A stretch of 36,568 nt of DNA from Anaerocolumna aminovalerica (GTDB taxonomy: Bacteria > Bacillota > Clostridia > Lachnospirales > Lachnospiraceae): the NCBI RefSeq assembly GCF_900115365.1, contig NZ_FOWD01000039.1, forward strand, positions 1-36,568, given 5' to 3'. The position numbers and the translations under genes were made by a program. The first letter of the stretch is position 1. Each line of letters starts with the position of its first letter. The notes below the pieces were generated by a model. It made no database searches. It worked only from the letters and a program-made list of their open reading frames with translations, and was not told the origin of the DNA. This document shows positions 1 through 6,737 of the stretch, piece after piece.

Positions 1-167
1 CACTCTGCTTCTATAATTTCTACTCCTTTTCTTTTACACAGTGTACTTAATATATTTGCTACATCTGCTTTTATATTTCCATATATCACTTGTCTTCTGT
101 ACTTTGGTGCGAACACTATATGATATTTGCATTCCCATGTTGTATGTGATAATGTATTCTTATCCAA
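1..167 (-). CDS. tnpA: IS200/IS605-family transposase TnpA (partial, N-terminal part)
   Basis: Only the first 55 or so residues are in the window; the gene runs off the left edge. The protein begins M-D-K-N-T-L-S-H and contains the family-typical stretch KYHIVFAPKYRRQVIYG, the N-terminal strand of Y1 HUH transposases. The catalytic HUH pair and tyrosine lie further on and cannot be checked. The start is TTG at 165-167, preceded 7 bases upstream by GGAGG (175-179 on the plus strand as CCTCC). TnpA would excise and insert the element as single-stranded DNA. Whether the copy is intact cannot be judged from here. Confidence 0.75.
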   Translation of the reverse strand, partial: MDKNTLSHTTWECKYHIVFAPKYRRQVIYGNIKADVANILSTLCKRKGVEIIEAE

Positions 168-261
168 TTGGATACCTCCTTTGTTGGTTTAGTGCGGTTT
201 AGGACCCACACTTATTATAACATAGGAGGTTTTTTATCTAGGGCTTAAAGCCGGATAGGGT

Positions 262-280
262 CCACTTGCATAGCAAGTGG
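262..280. repeat. Subterminal hairpin of the IS200/IS605-type element
   Basis: CCACTTGC, ATA loop, GCAAGTGG: a perfect 8-bp inverted repeat with a 3-base loop, located about 95 bases upstream of the tnpA start. Position and shape fit the left-end transposase-binding hairpin of this family; binding itself is inferred. Confidence 0.6.
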
Positions 281-301
281 TTTATTTGTATTGGTATACA
301 A

Positions 302-345
302 CAAAAAACCTGTCGAAAAGCAATATCAGCTTTTTCGACAGGTTT
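302..345 (-). terminator. Rho-independent terminator of the tRNA-Leu gene
   Basis: Read on the minus strand, AAACCTGTCGAAAAAGC pairs with GCTTTTCGACAGG across a short loop, followed directly by TTTTTTG (plus-strand A-run at 303-308). It lies 9 bases past the 3' end of tRNA-Leu and may also end transcripts of the flagellar cluster, because no other clear terminator lies between base 492 and the tRNA. Confidence 0.85.
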
Positions 346-353
346 CATCCTAA

Positions 354-436
354 TGCGGATAGAGGGACTCGAACCCTCACGAGGTTGCCCCCGGCAGATT
401 TTGAGTCTGCTGCGTCTGCCATTCCGCCACATCCGC
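354..436 (-). tRNA. tRNA-Leu (anticodon CAA)
   Basis: An 83-base class II tRNA. The acceptor arm GCGGATG pairs with TATCCGC (the last pair is G-T), with discriminator A at 354. The anticodon stem is GCAGA/TCTGC around the loop CTCAAAA, so positions 34-36 read CAA, decoding UUG. The T arm is GAGGG-TTCGAGT-CCCTC. The long variable arm (GCCGGGGGCAACCTCGT region) is typical of leucine tRNAs. CCA is not encoded at the 3' end. It is flanked by its own promoter and terminator. Confidence 0.93.
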
Positions 437-454
437 GTGAACCATGCGAAAAGT

Positions 455-483
455 ATTTTAACACAATTAAAACACAATTGCAA
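455..483 (-). promoter_or_regulatory. Sigma-A-type promoter for tRNA-Leu
   Basis: On the minus strand TTGCAA (478-483), a 17-base spacer and TAAAAT (455-460) lie about 20 bases upstream of the tRNA 5' end. The -35 matches 4 of 6 and the -10 matches 5 of 6 consensus bases with ideal spacing. It overlaps the gap just after the last flagellar-cluster gene (stop at 492). Confidence 0.65.
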
Positions 484-491
484 GGTTTATT

Positions 492-1085
492 TTATTTTTC
501 TACGATTAAATCAGTAATTTGTTCATAAGTTGCATTTTTTGCTATTTTAAAGTCACCTATATTAATAATTCTGCTATAATTGTTTTTTTTCATATAAGTA
601 TTAAAATCATTTTTGTCCTCTATGATTCCGTAATTATATAATATGGAAGCTACCTCTTCGGAAGTCATACCTTCTTCAATTCTGACAATTATGTAATCTT
701 TTGACTCTTCATTTTGTTCCTTTAAATCGTCAGTTTGATCTGCCACTATCGGATTTGATTCCTCTGTTTCCTCTTCCAGGGGAGCTGTTGGGGATACCGA
801 TGGTGCCTCACTGGAAGTATCTGTTGTTTCTTTATCACTTATATCTTTCTCTGTAGGTGTTACTGTTGGGGCTATGGAAGGTGCTGCCGAAGGAGCTAAT
901 AAATCCTCTAAATCTTTTATTCCGTCATCTCCATTTGCTGCTTCTGTGCCGGAGGTATTACTCTCAGTATTTGAATTGACCTTATCTGCTTTTTCTTTTG
1001 AAGAGGCTTTAAACGCAATTGATAATATAATAGTAGAAAATAAAATACCTACTCCCAATCCTCTTAAATAATATTTTAGTTTCAT
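492..1085 (-). CDS. Membrane-anchored protein with MltG/YceG-like LysM-type C-terminal region
   Basis: A 197-residue protein counted from the ATG at 1083-1085, which has GGAG about 11 bases upstream; a longer TTG reading from 1118 is less likely. It has one N-terminal membrane segment (residues about 8-27), then a long low-complexity linker rich in Ser, Thr, Pro and Glu. The C-terminal part of about 65 residues (IIVRIEEGMTSEEVASILYN onward) resembles the small LysM-like subdomain that precedes the catalytic part of the endolytic transglycosylase MltG/YceG. The catalytic domain itself is absent, so enzyme activity is not expected. It probably sits in the envelope with its C-terminus outside. 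It is the last gene of the cluster, 50 bases after the DUF6115-like gene. Its role is unknown. Confidence 0.7.
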   Translation of the reverse strand: MKLKYYLRGLGVGILFSTIILSIAFKASSKEKADKVNSNTESNTSGTEAANGDDGIKDLEDLLAPSAAPSIAPTVTPTEKDISDKETTDTSSEAPSVSPTAPLEEETEESNPIVADQTDDLKEQNEESKDYIIVRIEEGMTSEEVASILYNYGIIEDKNDFNTYMKKNNYSRIINIGDFKIAKNATYEQITDLIVEK

Positions 1086-1135
1086 GCTGCTTCTAACTCC
1101 AATCTTTATCCAATGCAAGGTTTCATTTAACTAGT

Positions 1136-1876
1136 CTATTTTTTCTTATTAAACAGGTCAATTACTAATTTCACTTCACCTTGACCTAATCCTAAGAATT
1201 TGGATATCTCAACAATAGAATTTCCCTGTTTATATAATTCCAGTATTCTGGCATTATTGTTTTCAGGATTCTTTTCTATATGTTGGTTCTTTTCTGCTTG
1301 TTGATTTTCCTTATTTGTTTTGCTGCCACTATAATTTTCCGCTGCTATCGGATTAGAATTATTGTTTATTTTTAAATTACCCTTATCTGCTGTTTGGCTG
1401 CTTACATTAGTCTTAGCCAAAATACCATTTGCAGCATTAGCCTTCACCCTATTATCATTTGCTGTTCGAAGAGCAGTTTCTTTCAAATCTTTTTTAGTAC
1501 TTTGCAGCTGTTTTACCAGTTCCTTTAGTTCGCTTTCCTTTTCGTTTAACATATTATAAAGAAAGATAACTTCTTCATGGTTCTGATTGATCTTTTCTAA
1601 TATTTGATTGGAATAATCGGTAACTGCAATGATTTTTTCATTGGACAAGTGACTTAATTTATCATCTGTTGTCTGGAGGATTTCTTCTGATACGTCCGAT
1701 AAAATTAAGTCAACTTTTTTCTTTATTGCCTCAATATCTTCCTGGGTAAGTTTACCTGGACCATTTCCATCCTTATTGAATTCTTCTTTGGTGTTCTTAG
1801 ATTTATCCACTAAGAACATACTAATCACTAAAAATCCTATTCCGATTAGAATTAAAACGATTTCAATTGGTGTCAT
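1136..1876 (-). CDS. DUF6115-like membrane protein with C-terminal helix-turn-helix
   Basis: A 246-residue protein with ATG at 1876 behind AGGAG. Residues 4-24 form one hydrophobic N-terminal segment. A predicted coiled-coil region follows (about 45-135, many K/E/L/Q, including KELVKQLQSTKKDLKE), then a polar Asn/Lys/Gln-rich linker. The last 40 or so residues (ARILELYKQGNSIVEISKFL onward) look like a helix-turn-helix of the kind seen at the end of DUF6115 proteins, which occur near flagellar genes in clostridia. Whether it binds DNA is unknown; a membrane-tethered HTH protein could be regulatory or structural. It sits 13 bases after the preceding small gene. No function is established from sequence. 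Confidence 0.75.
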   Translation of the reverse strand: MTPIEIVLILIGIGFLVISMFLVDKSKNTKEEFNKDGNGPGKLTQEDIEAIKKKVDLILSDVSEEILQTTDDKLSHLSNEKIIAVTDYSNQILEKINQNHEEVIFLYNMLNEKESELKELVKQLQSTKKDLKETALRTANDNRVKANAANGILAKTNVSSQTADKGNLKINNNSNPIAAENYSGSKTNKENQQAEKNQHIEKNPENNNARILELYKQGNSIVEISKFLGLGQGEVKLVIDLFNKKK

Positions 1877-1889
1877 TGTTTATCTCCTG

Positions 1890-2207
1890 TCATATTTTAA
1901 TATCGATTGAACCTGTATGAAAATGATCTTTTGACCCAGTTTCATCCTCTTTCTTTTTCTTCTGCCCATGGTAGCCGGAACCAGTATAAGAATTATTCCC
2001 TTTTTCCTTTGCATCATAGCGGTATTCTCTATTTTCACTTTTAATGGTTTTAGTTGTTTGCTGACCGTTATGACGTATTTCGTTATTAAACTGGTTATTC
2101 AGATGCATCTGTTCATTCAACGGTTTTTGTACTTCCTGCTGTTTGTAAACAGAAACTTCCTGTGATTTTGGGGGCATAGTAATAATATCGATTGGTTTTA
2201 TTGGCAT
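1890..2207 (-). CDS. Small hydrophilic protein of unknown function
   Basis: A 105-residue protein beginning MPIKPIDIITMPPKSQEVSV, with a strong GGAGG site before its ATG. It is rich in Gln, Asn, Lys, His and Glu, with a run KKKKEDE near the end and no membrane segment or Cys. Low complexity suggests it is largely disordered. It lies 12 bases downstream of the FapA-type gene and 13 bases upstream of the DUF6115-like gene, so it is very likely co-transcribed. Its short conserved-looking N-terminus (IKPIDIITMPPKS) could be a docking motif, but I do not recognise the family. Confidence 0.7.
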   Translation of the reverse strand: MPIKPIDIITMPPKSQEVSVYKQQEVQKPLNEQMHLNNQFNNEIRHNGQQTTKTIKSENREYRYDAKEKGNNSYTGSGYHGQKKKKEDETGSKDHFHTGSIDIKI

Positions 2208-2219
2208 AGCAATCCTCCT

Positions 2220-3824
2220 TTATAAGCCTACAAGCTTAATATCGGCTCTGTCTCGTATAAACTTAGTGTAATGTATCTCACTTCTAACATAATAAACTAC
2301 GTTAGAAATTACGATCTTTACTCCAGGATATGCTATGTTTTCAATACGAATGGTACCACCTTCATTTTTACTCAACTCAAGTTTTAATTGATCATAACGA
2401 AAGGTTGCTTCCTTTATTTTATTATCCAAATCAATACAATGAAGGGTTGCTGTTTTTATGTAATTTAGTTTATCCGGCGGCATTTTTTCCCCATTACTGA
2501 CTTTCTTCTTAAAATTATTCAGTATGGGCATTAATTTTTCCATATCTGTTCTCATGGAAAGAATATCTTGTTCTAAACCTTTTAGCTCGTCAGAGGTTGC
2601 AGGATCAATTCCAACTTCCAGTACCGTGTTGGCTCCCATGGTGGAACCTGCTGTTTTTATAGTTATACTGGTAGCAGAACGGATTTCTCCTCCAGTCACA
2701 AATCCCTTTTTACCGCCTACGGTAACATCACCCCGGGCAGATATCTTACTGTGCAAAATAGCTTCTGTAGTAATATAGCCACCTGCTTTTACTTCTGCAT
2801 TCTCAATGAACTTGGATATTATATTTCCCTCTGCTTCCATAGTTCCTCTGCTCATACCCTGCATGCCACGTTTTAAGATAATATTTCCTCCGGCTTTTAA
2901 TGTAGCCCCTTCCACAACACCATCTACAATTATGTCACCTTTGGCCTGGACAGAAAAACCAGTAATTACATTTCCTTTAATAGATACATTTCCTTCGTAA
3001 TTAATGTCTCCTGTGGAAACATCAACGTTTGCGGGAACTTCATAAGTATTTGCAACAAATACCCGATTGTCCCGAAGCATAGCATGACCATTGACATCTG
3101 AATACATCTTAAGTCCATCATCTGATAAGTGTATTCCTTTGCCATGTCTTAGAATCTTTTTTACTACTTTTCCGGGTTTTAATACATTCCCATATATGTC
3201 GTATCCGGATTTACCCTCTATTGCAGGTTCAAGGGTAGCTAATAAATCTCCTTTATTAATACTACTTATTACATTAAGCTGATGAAAATCTACAGTACCA
3301 TCATCATTTACCTTTGGCTTAACGGTAGTATCCGTATTAAAATGATAAATAATAACGGCATCTTTGCCTTCCACCGGTTTTACACCTTTGGCTAAAATTA
3401 TATCTTCACAGTATCTGCGATTATTAATAAAGCTTTCAATATTTTCCTGTACGATCCCTTCTTTTATTCCAATCTGGGTTAAACTGTTCATAATCTCTTT
3501 GGAGTTCATGCAGGAACCATTATTGGAAGGAGGATAAAATCTGCCAATGGCATACATACGATCCTGAGATACCTTTATTCGAACATATTCTTCTTCCGGT
3601 AAGACGGGAACTGAAAGAAGTTTTACTTCAGTAATCTCCCTTTGAGCATTGGCAATGGCATGTCCTAAATCTTTAATGTTGTAATCGTAGATTTTTTTAT
3701 CGATTAAATATTCACTGATCTCATCATAAGTAATCGGCTGCCCATTATCTACAGGTGGGTAAATTTTTAAATATGTACCATCATTTTTAATTTCCAGCTG
3801 AAAATAACTATTTTTACTACTCAT
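2220..3824 (-). CDS. fapA: FapA family protein (DUF342, polymer-forming beta-helix)
   Basis: A 534-residue protein from the ATG at 3824, preceded by GGGAG five bases upstream (a GTG two codons earlier is less likely). The N-terminal half carries the DUF342 domain, with Y-D-I-Y-G-N-V-L-K-P-G and K-G-I-H-L-S-D-D-G typical of the family. The middle (about residues 255-390) holds repeated short strand motifs such as VSIKGNVITGFSVQAKGDII, which form a right-handed beta-helix in this family. A coiled-coil segment follows (about 405-490). FapA proteins are linked to flagellar or envelope functions, including polar signalling in Vibrio, but the exact role in clostridia is unclear. The gene follows fliA and leads into three unknown genes. 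Confidence 0.85.
   Translation of the reverse strand: MSSKNSYFQLEIKNDGTYLKIYPPVDNGQPITYDEISEYLIDKKIYDYNIKDLGHAIANAQREITEVKLLSVPVLPEEEYVRIKVSQDRMYAIGRFYPPSNNGSCMNSKEIMNSLTQIGIKEGIVQENIESFINNRRYCEDIILAKGVKPVEGKDAVIIYHFNTDTTVKPKVNDDGTVDFHQLNVISSINKGDLLATLEPAIEGKSGYDIYGNVLKPGKVVKKILRHGKGIHLSDDGLKMYSDVNGHAMLRDNRVFVANTYEVPANVDVSTGDINYEGNVSIKGNVITGFSVQAKGDIIVDGVVEGATLKAGGNIILKRGMQGMSRGTMEAEGNIISKFIENAEVKAGGYITTEAILHSKISARGDVTVGGKKGFVTGGEIRSATSITIKTAGSTMGANTVLEVGIDPATSDELKGLEQDILSMRTDMEKLMPILNNFKKKVSNGEKMPPDKLNYIKTATLHCIDLDNKIKEATFRYDQLKLELSKNEGGTIRIENIAYPGVKIVISNVVYYVRSEIHYTKFIRDRADIKLVGL
2239..2265 (-). promoter_or_regulatory. Candidate sigma-D (FliA) promoter inside the end of the FapA-type gene
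   Basis: On the minus strand TAAG (2262-2265), exactly 15 bases, then GCCGATAT (2239-2246). The flagellar sigma consensus in Bacillus is TAAA-N15-GCCGATAT, so 11 of 12 core bases match with the right spacing. It would start transcription about 25 bases upstream of the small 105-residue gene. The sequence also encodes R-A-D-I-K of the upstream protein, so a chance match is possible. Confidence 0.4.
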
Positions 3825-3904
3825 ACACACTCCCTCTTAATCAATTATTTTTTCCAGTTCCTCATTAGTCGGATTCATTTATATAAATAATGATACTATG
3901 TTTC

Positions 3905-4672
3905 TTATACTCCTAGTAATACATCAAAGTTATTTCCTAATTTCAGTCTCATTTTCTGTAATGCCTTTGTATGTAATTGAGAAATTCTGGATTCTGAAAC
4001 TTCCAATATAGCACTGATTTCTCTTAAAGTTAATTCCTCATAATAATACAATATGATTACTTTCTTTTCTTTTTCTGTCAATGTTTCGAATGTTTTAGCC
4101 AGTATTTCTTTTAATTCCTGTTTTTCCATAAACCGTTCCGGCGTATCAAATTGGGTACTTAAACCAGATTCTGTTTTTACATCACTACCCTGATCAATAT
4201 ATTCATCTAATGAAAGAACATTTGATAACTTGGTTTGATTTTGCCAGGTTTCCAGTTCATCCACTGTAATCTCTAATTCCTTTGCTACTTCTTCATCAGT
4301 AGCTATTCTACCCTGCTGGGCTTCGATTTTTTGGTATGCGGCATCCATTTTTCTTTGTTTCTGTCTTAAGGTTCTTGGTATCCAGTCCATTTTTCGAATT
4401 TCGTCTATAATAGAGCCTCTGATTCGAAAACTTGCATAAGTTTCGAATTTCACGCCTTTGCTATAATCAAACTTGTCAACAGCATCAATAAGGCCGAATA
4501 TGCCATATCCAACCAAATCGTCGTACTCTACGTTACTTCCGAAGTACATACTAAGACGTCCCGCAACGATTTTCACCAGATTCGAATATTCCATTATAAT
4601 CTTGTCCCGGCCTTCTGTTGTTTTACATTTGCTATATTCTTCCCAAAGCTTTGCTCTATCTTCAGCATTCAT
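3905..4672 (-). CDS. fliA: Flagellar RNA polymerase sigma factor FliA (SigD, sigma-28)
   Basis: A 255-residue sigma-70 family member of the FliA/WhiG group, with GGGG before ATG 4672. Region 2 (about residues 25-100) contains YDDLVGYGIFGLIDAVDKFD and the FETYASFRIRGSIIDEIRKM stretch typical of FliA. Region 3 follows (about 100-175). Region 4 (about 190-250) has the helix-turn-helix LTLREISAILEVSESRISQL. The length equals that of Bacillus SigD. It directs core polymerase to late flagellar and chemotaxis promoters (TAAA-N15-GCCGATAT). Its anti-sigma factor FlgM is not in this window. The position after cheD matches the Bacillus order, except for the small membrane gene between them. Confidence 0.95.
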   Translation of the reverse strand: MNAEDRAKLWEEYSKCKTTEGRDKIIMEYSNLVKIVAGRLSMYFGSNVEYDDLVGYGIFGLIDAVDKFDYSKGVKFETYASFRIRGSIIDEIRKMDWIPRTLRQKQRKMDAAYQKIEAQQGRIATDEEVAKELEITVDELETWQNQTKLSNVLSLDEYIDQGSDVKTESGLSTQFDTPERFMEKQELKEILAKTFETLTEKEKKVIILYYYEELTLREISAILEVSESRISQLHTKALQKMRLKLGNNFDVLLGV

Positions 4673-4698
4673 ACTAATACCCCTTTTGTACTCTAATT

Positions 4699-4992
4699 TT
4701 AGTCTTCAGTAATGCCCGCCTCATTTTCTATTTCTTGATTATCTTGAGGTTCCGTAGGTTCAAGTACGGTTTCTTCCAAGGAAGACTCCTTGGCCCCCTC
4801 CATCTTTTTCTGGTTGTCAGCTATTTTCCCAATAATCTTTTCTGCAACTTTACCGATTATGTAGAAAATAAGTAAGACAAGTAAAAGTCTTTTTAAACTA
4901 GCCAGAAGTTCCAATCTGTAAATAATATTTAATATAATGGTGATTGCACCAGCAGTTAACATAATGGCAGGTGCTATATAACGTCTTTGCAT
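4699..4992 (-). CDS. Small membrane protein of unknown function between cheD and fliA
   Basis: A 97-residue protein with GAAGGTG before the ATG. It has two hydrophobic stretches, about residues 6-25 and 30-50, followed by an acidic tail of about 40 residues rich in Glu, Asn and Gln. The tail would be cytoplasmic if the N-terminus is inside. It lies 15 bases after cheD and 26 bases before fliA, so it is co-transcribed with both. No enzyme motif is visible. Bacillus has a small membrane gene (swrB) just after sigD. The gene here is on the other side of fliA and I see no clear similarity, so I do not assign that name. Confidence 0.7.
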   Translation of the reverse strand: MQRRYIAPAIMLTAGAITIILNIIYRLELLASLKRLLLVLLIFYIIGKVAEKIIGKIADNQKKMEGAKESSLEETVLEPTEPQDNQEIENEAGITED

Positions 4993-5007
4993 TGTATCAC
5001 CTTCTTC

Positions 5008-5493
5008 TCATATAATTTTTAATGGTTTTCCTACGGATTTAACATGCAGTTCACCTGTTTCGGGATAGAAAATGATAGTTCTACCATAATTAAGTCCGGT
5101 ATCCTCTGCAAGAATACGTATTCCTAATTTATCTAACTTATTCTTGCTAGCTTCCACATTCCGGTCACCAATACGTAACATATCATTGTTGTTGCTGAAA
5201 GCAAACATCTGAGCTCCCCCTGCTATTTTTGCAGTAAGACGGCTACGACAGGCACCGATTTTCTCCAACTTTTCAATTAAAACATCTATTCCCGTATCTG
5301 CGAATTTAGCAGAATTTTCATTGTTTCTTATTTTTGTGCTGTCAGGAAGCATGACATGTACCATGCCAGCTTTCTTGACAGCACTGTCATATAACACGAT
5401 TCCTACACAGGAACCAAGCCCCAGTGTGGTAATTGCATCTGGTGCAGTGCACACATTTAAATCAGCCATTCCTACTTTGATTACTTCACTCAT
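5008..5493 (-). CDS. cheD: Chemoreceptor glutamine deamidase CheD
   Basis: A 161-residue protein. The family catalytic pair is in place: Cys29 in TLGLGSCVGIVLYD and His46 in GMVHVMLP. It deamidates glutamines on chemoreceptors and, by binding CheC, links adaptation to CheY-P level. The conserved C-terminal KIAGGAQMF and the RNVEASKNKL stretch are also present. The length matches Bacillus CheD. It starts 10 bases after the cheC stop, as expected for a CheC-CheD pair. No receptor gene is in the window. Confidence 0.95.
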   Translation of the reverse strand: MSEVIKVGMADLNVCTAPDAITTLGLGSCVGIVLYDSAVKKAGMVHVMLPDSTKIRNNENSAKFADTGIDVLIEKLEKIGACRSRLTAKIAGGAQMFAFSNNNDMLRIGDRNVEASKNKLDKLGIRILAEDTGLNYGRTIIFYPETGELHVKSVGKPLKII

Positions 5494-5503
5494 AACCCCT
5501 CAC

Positions 5504-6121
5504 CTATAATCCTAAAGATTTCAGTATTACATTATAGGATTCTAGGGTAGGAATAAGAATAAAGTAACCCTTAACATCAGATTCATCTTTTGAGAACTTT
5601 GTCTCAATCATTAGTGCCTTATCTCCCACTTTTCCAAATTCAATAGCAGGTACGCTTAATATGGCTCCTGCCATATCGATAGACATATAAGGAATACTTG
5701 CATCAATCCTTATATTTATTAATGTTGATAAAGATGATAAATAAGCCCCTGAAATAATGTTCCCAATTTCTTGTAATGCTGATAGTTCTAATTCAGTAAA
5801 ATCTTCAAATTGTTTTATTGAACTTCCCAATAAGATGTTTACCAAATGGTAAGCAGATTCCGTTTCCATTATGAACATCATCATTCCATTAACTTCACCT
5901 TCTAATTGAATTAAAATGCCCACAACAATGTTTTCTGCTCCTCCCACCATATCCGGAAGTTCTTTAAACTCCAGTAATGCAACTTCCGGTACACTCATAT
6001 CTACCTTACCGTTAATCATCTTGGATAAAGCCGTAGTTGCATTACCAGCACCAATGTTACCTATTTCTTTTAGAACGTCAAATTGCATATTGTCTATTTG
6101 ATCCAGATTGATATTTGACAT
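5504..6121 (-). CDS. cheC: CheY-P phosphatase CheC
   Basis: A 205-residue protein. It carries both CheC active-site motifs (E-x2-N with a downstream P): LKEIGNIGAGNATTALSK near residue 20 and LQEIGNIISGAYLSSLS near residue 115. Both Glu/Asn pairs are kept, so two active sites are plausible. CheC dephosphorylates CheY-P and is stimulated by CheD, whose gene follows. The ATG has GGAGA upstream. The 161-base gap that separates it from cheW is unusual in this tightly packed cluster and is described separately. Confidence 0.95.
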   Translation of the reverse strand: MSNINLDQIDNMQFDVLKEIGNIGAGNATTALSKMINGKVDMSVPEVALLEFKELPDMVGGAENIVVGILIQLEGEVNGMMMFIMETESAYHLVNILLGSSIKQFEDFTELELSALQEIGNIISGAYLSSLSTLINIRIDASIPYMSIDMAGAILSVPAIEFGKVGDKALMIETKFSKDESDVKGYFILIPTLESYNVILKSLGL

Positions 6122-6139
6122 TGATTATCTCCATTCTGC

Positions 6140-6269
6140 CGAAACAAGTGAATTTGTTTCACAAGTCACTTTGTGAAAGCTCTTGCTTTTTCACACTTTC
6201 AAACATGATGCCGCTTTGCGACATCCCAAATAAATCAGTGTGTGAATTATGCATCTCCATAATTCCCAC
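6140..6269 (-). repeat. Cluster of five stem-loops in the cheW-cheC gap
   Basis: On the minus-strand RNA five stems follow each other: GTGGGAATTATG/CATAATTCACAC (6240-6269, one mismatch), GATGTCGC-AAA-GCGGCATC (6207-6225), GTGAAA..GC-AAGA-GCTTTCAC (6173-6194, two bulged A), CACAA/TTGTG (6160-6175) and GAAACAA/TTGTTTC (6141-6160). The second uses a G-U pair that would be an A-C mismatch on the other strand, which favours an RNA made in operon direction. AAGTGA (6166-6171 region) and TCACTT (6146-6151 region) can pair as an alternative to the last two stems. It may be a dispersed intergenic repeat or a regulatory leader for cheC. Confidence 0.5.
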
Positions 6270-6282
6270 TCATACCATATTC

Positions 6283-6726
6283 TTAGTCATTAATAACTCC
6301 TTGGATATTCAGCAGTGATATTAAACTATCTCCGTGTTTACCCACGCCGCTTAAATAATTATTCTTTTCATCTAATTCCGTATTTACTTTAGAAATCATA
6401 CTTTCATCCAAGGATACAACTTCCTTTACTTCATCAACAATAATTCCGATTGCTGATTGAGCATCTAATTTAACAATAATAATTCTGGTTCCATTGTCAA
6501 ATTCATCCGGTTCTAAACCAAACTTTAAACGAATACTCATAACCGGTATGATTTCTCCACGGAGATTAATGACACCTTTAAAATAATGCTGGGCTTTTGG
6601 TACCCTGGTAATTCTTTGCATTCTTACAATATTATCAATGTATTTGATGTCAATTCCATATTGTTCCTGACCAATATTTACAACAATATATTGTTTTGCT
6701 TCTAGTTCTTTTATATTTTCTTCCAT
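6283..6726 (-). CDS. cheW: Chemotaxis coupling protein CheW
   Basis: A 147-residue single CheW (SH3-like) domain covering nearly the whole protein. Typical segments are QYIVVNIGQEQYGIDIKYI at the start, RVPKAQHYFKGVINLRGEII near residue 45, and IIIVKLDAQSAIGIIVDEVK near residue 85. It links CheA to chemoreceptors in the signalling array at the membrane. It starts 11 bases after cheA behind a strong GGAGGG site. It is followed by a structured gap before cheC. Confidence 0.95.
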   Translation of the reverse strand: MEENIKELEAKQYIVVNIGQEQYGIDIKYIDNIVRMQRITRVPKAQHYFKGVINLRGEIIPVMSIRLKFGLEPDEFDNGTRIIIVKLDAQSAIGIIVDEVKEVVSLDESMISKVNTELDEKNNYLSGVGKHGDSLISLLNIQGVIND

Positions 6727-6737
6727 TGCAGACCCTC

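Larger units (their letters stand above)
1..290 (-). mobile_element. IS200/IS605-type element, left-end portion, cut by window edge
   Basis: The segment holds the start of a TnpA-like gene (bases 1-167) and, upstream of it, a perfect 8-bp stem with a three-base ATA loop (bases 262-280). Subterminal hairpins of this kind are what Y1 transposases of the IS200/IS605 family recognise at the ends of their element. These elements lack classical inverted repeats, so the outer boundary near base 290 is an estimate. The element lies just beyond the T-tract of the tRNA-Leu terminator. Its right end and any tnpB gene are outside the window. Confidence 0.65.

Noticed and set aside
3726-3740. Second sigma-D-like motif (GCCGATTA) early in the fapA gene
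   Set aside because: No TAAA-like -35 at 15 bases and one mismatch in the -10; inside coding sequence.
6115-6318. A 67-residue plus-strand open frame across the cheW-cheC gap
   Set aside because: No ribosome binding site, overlaps both flanking genes on the other strand and runs through the stem-loops; most likely a by-product of the structured repeat.
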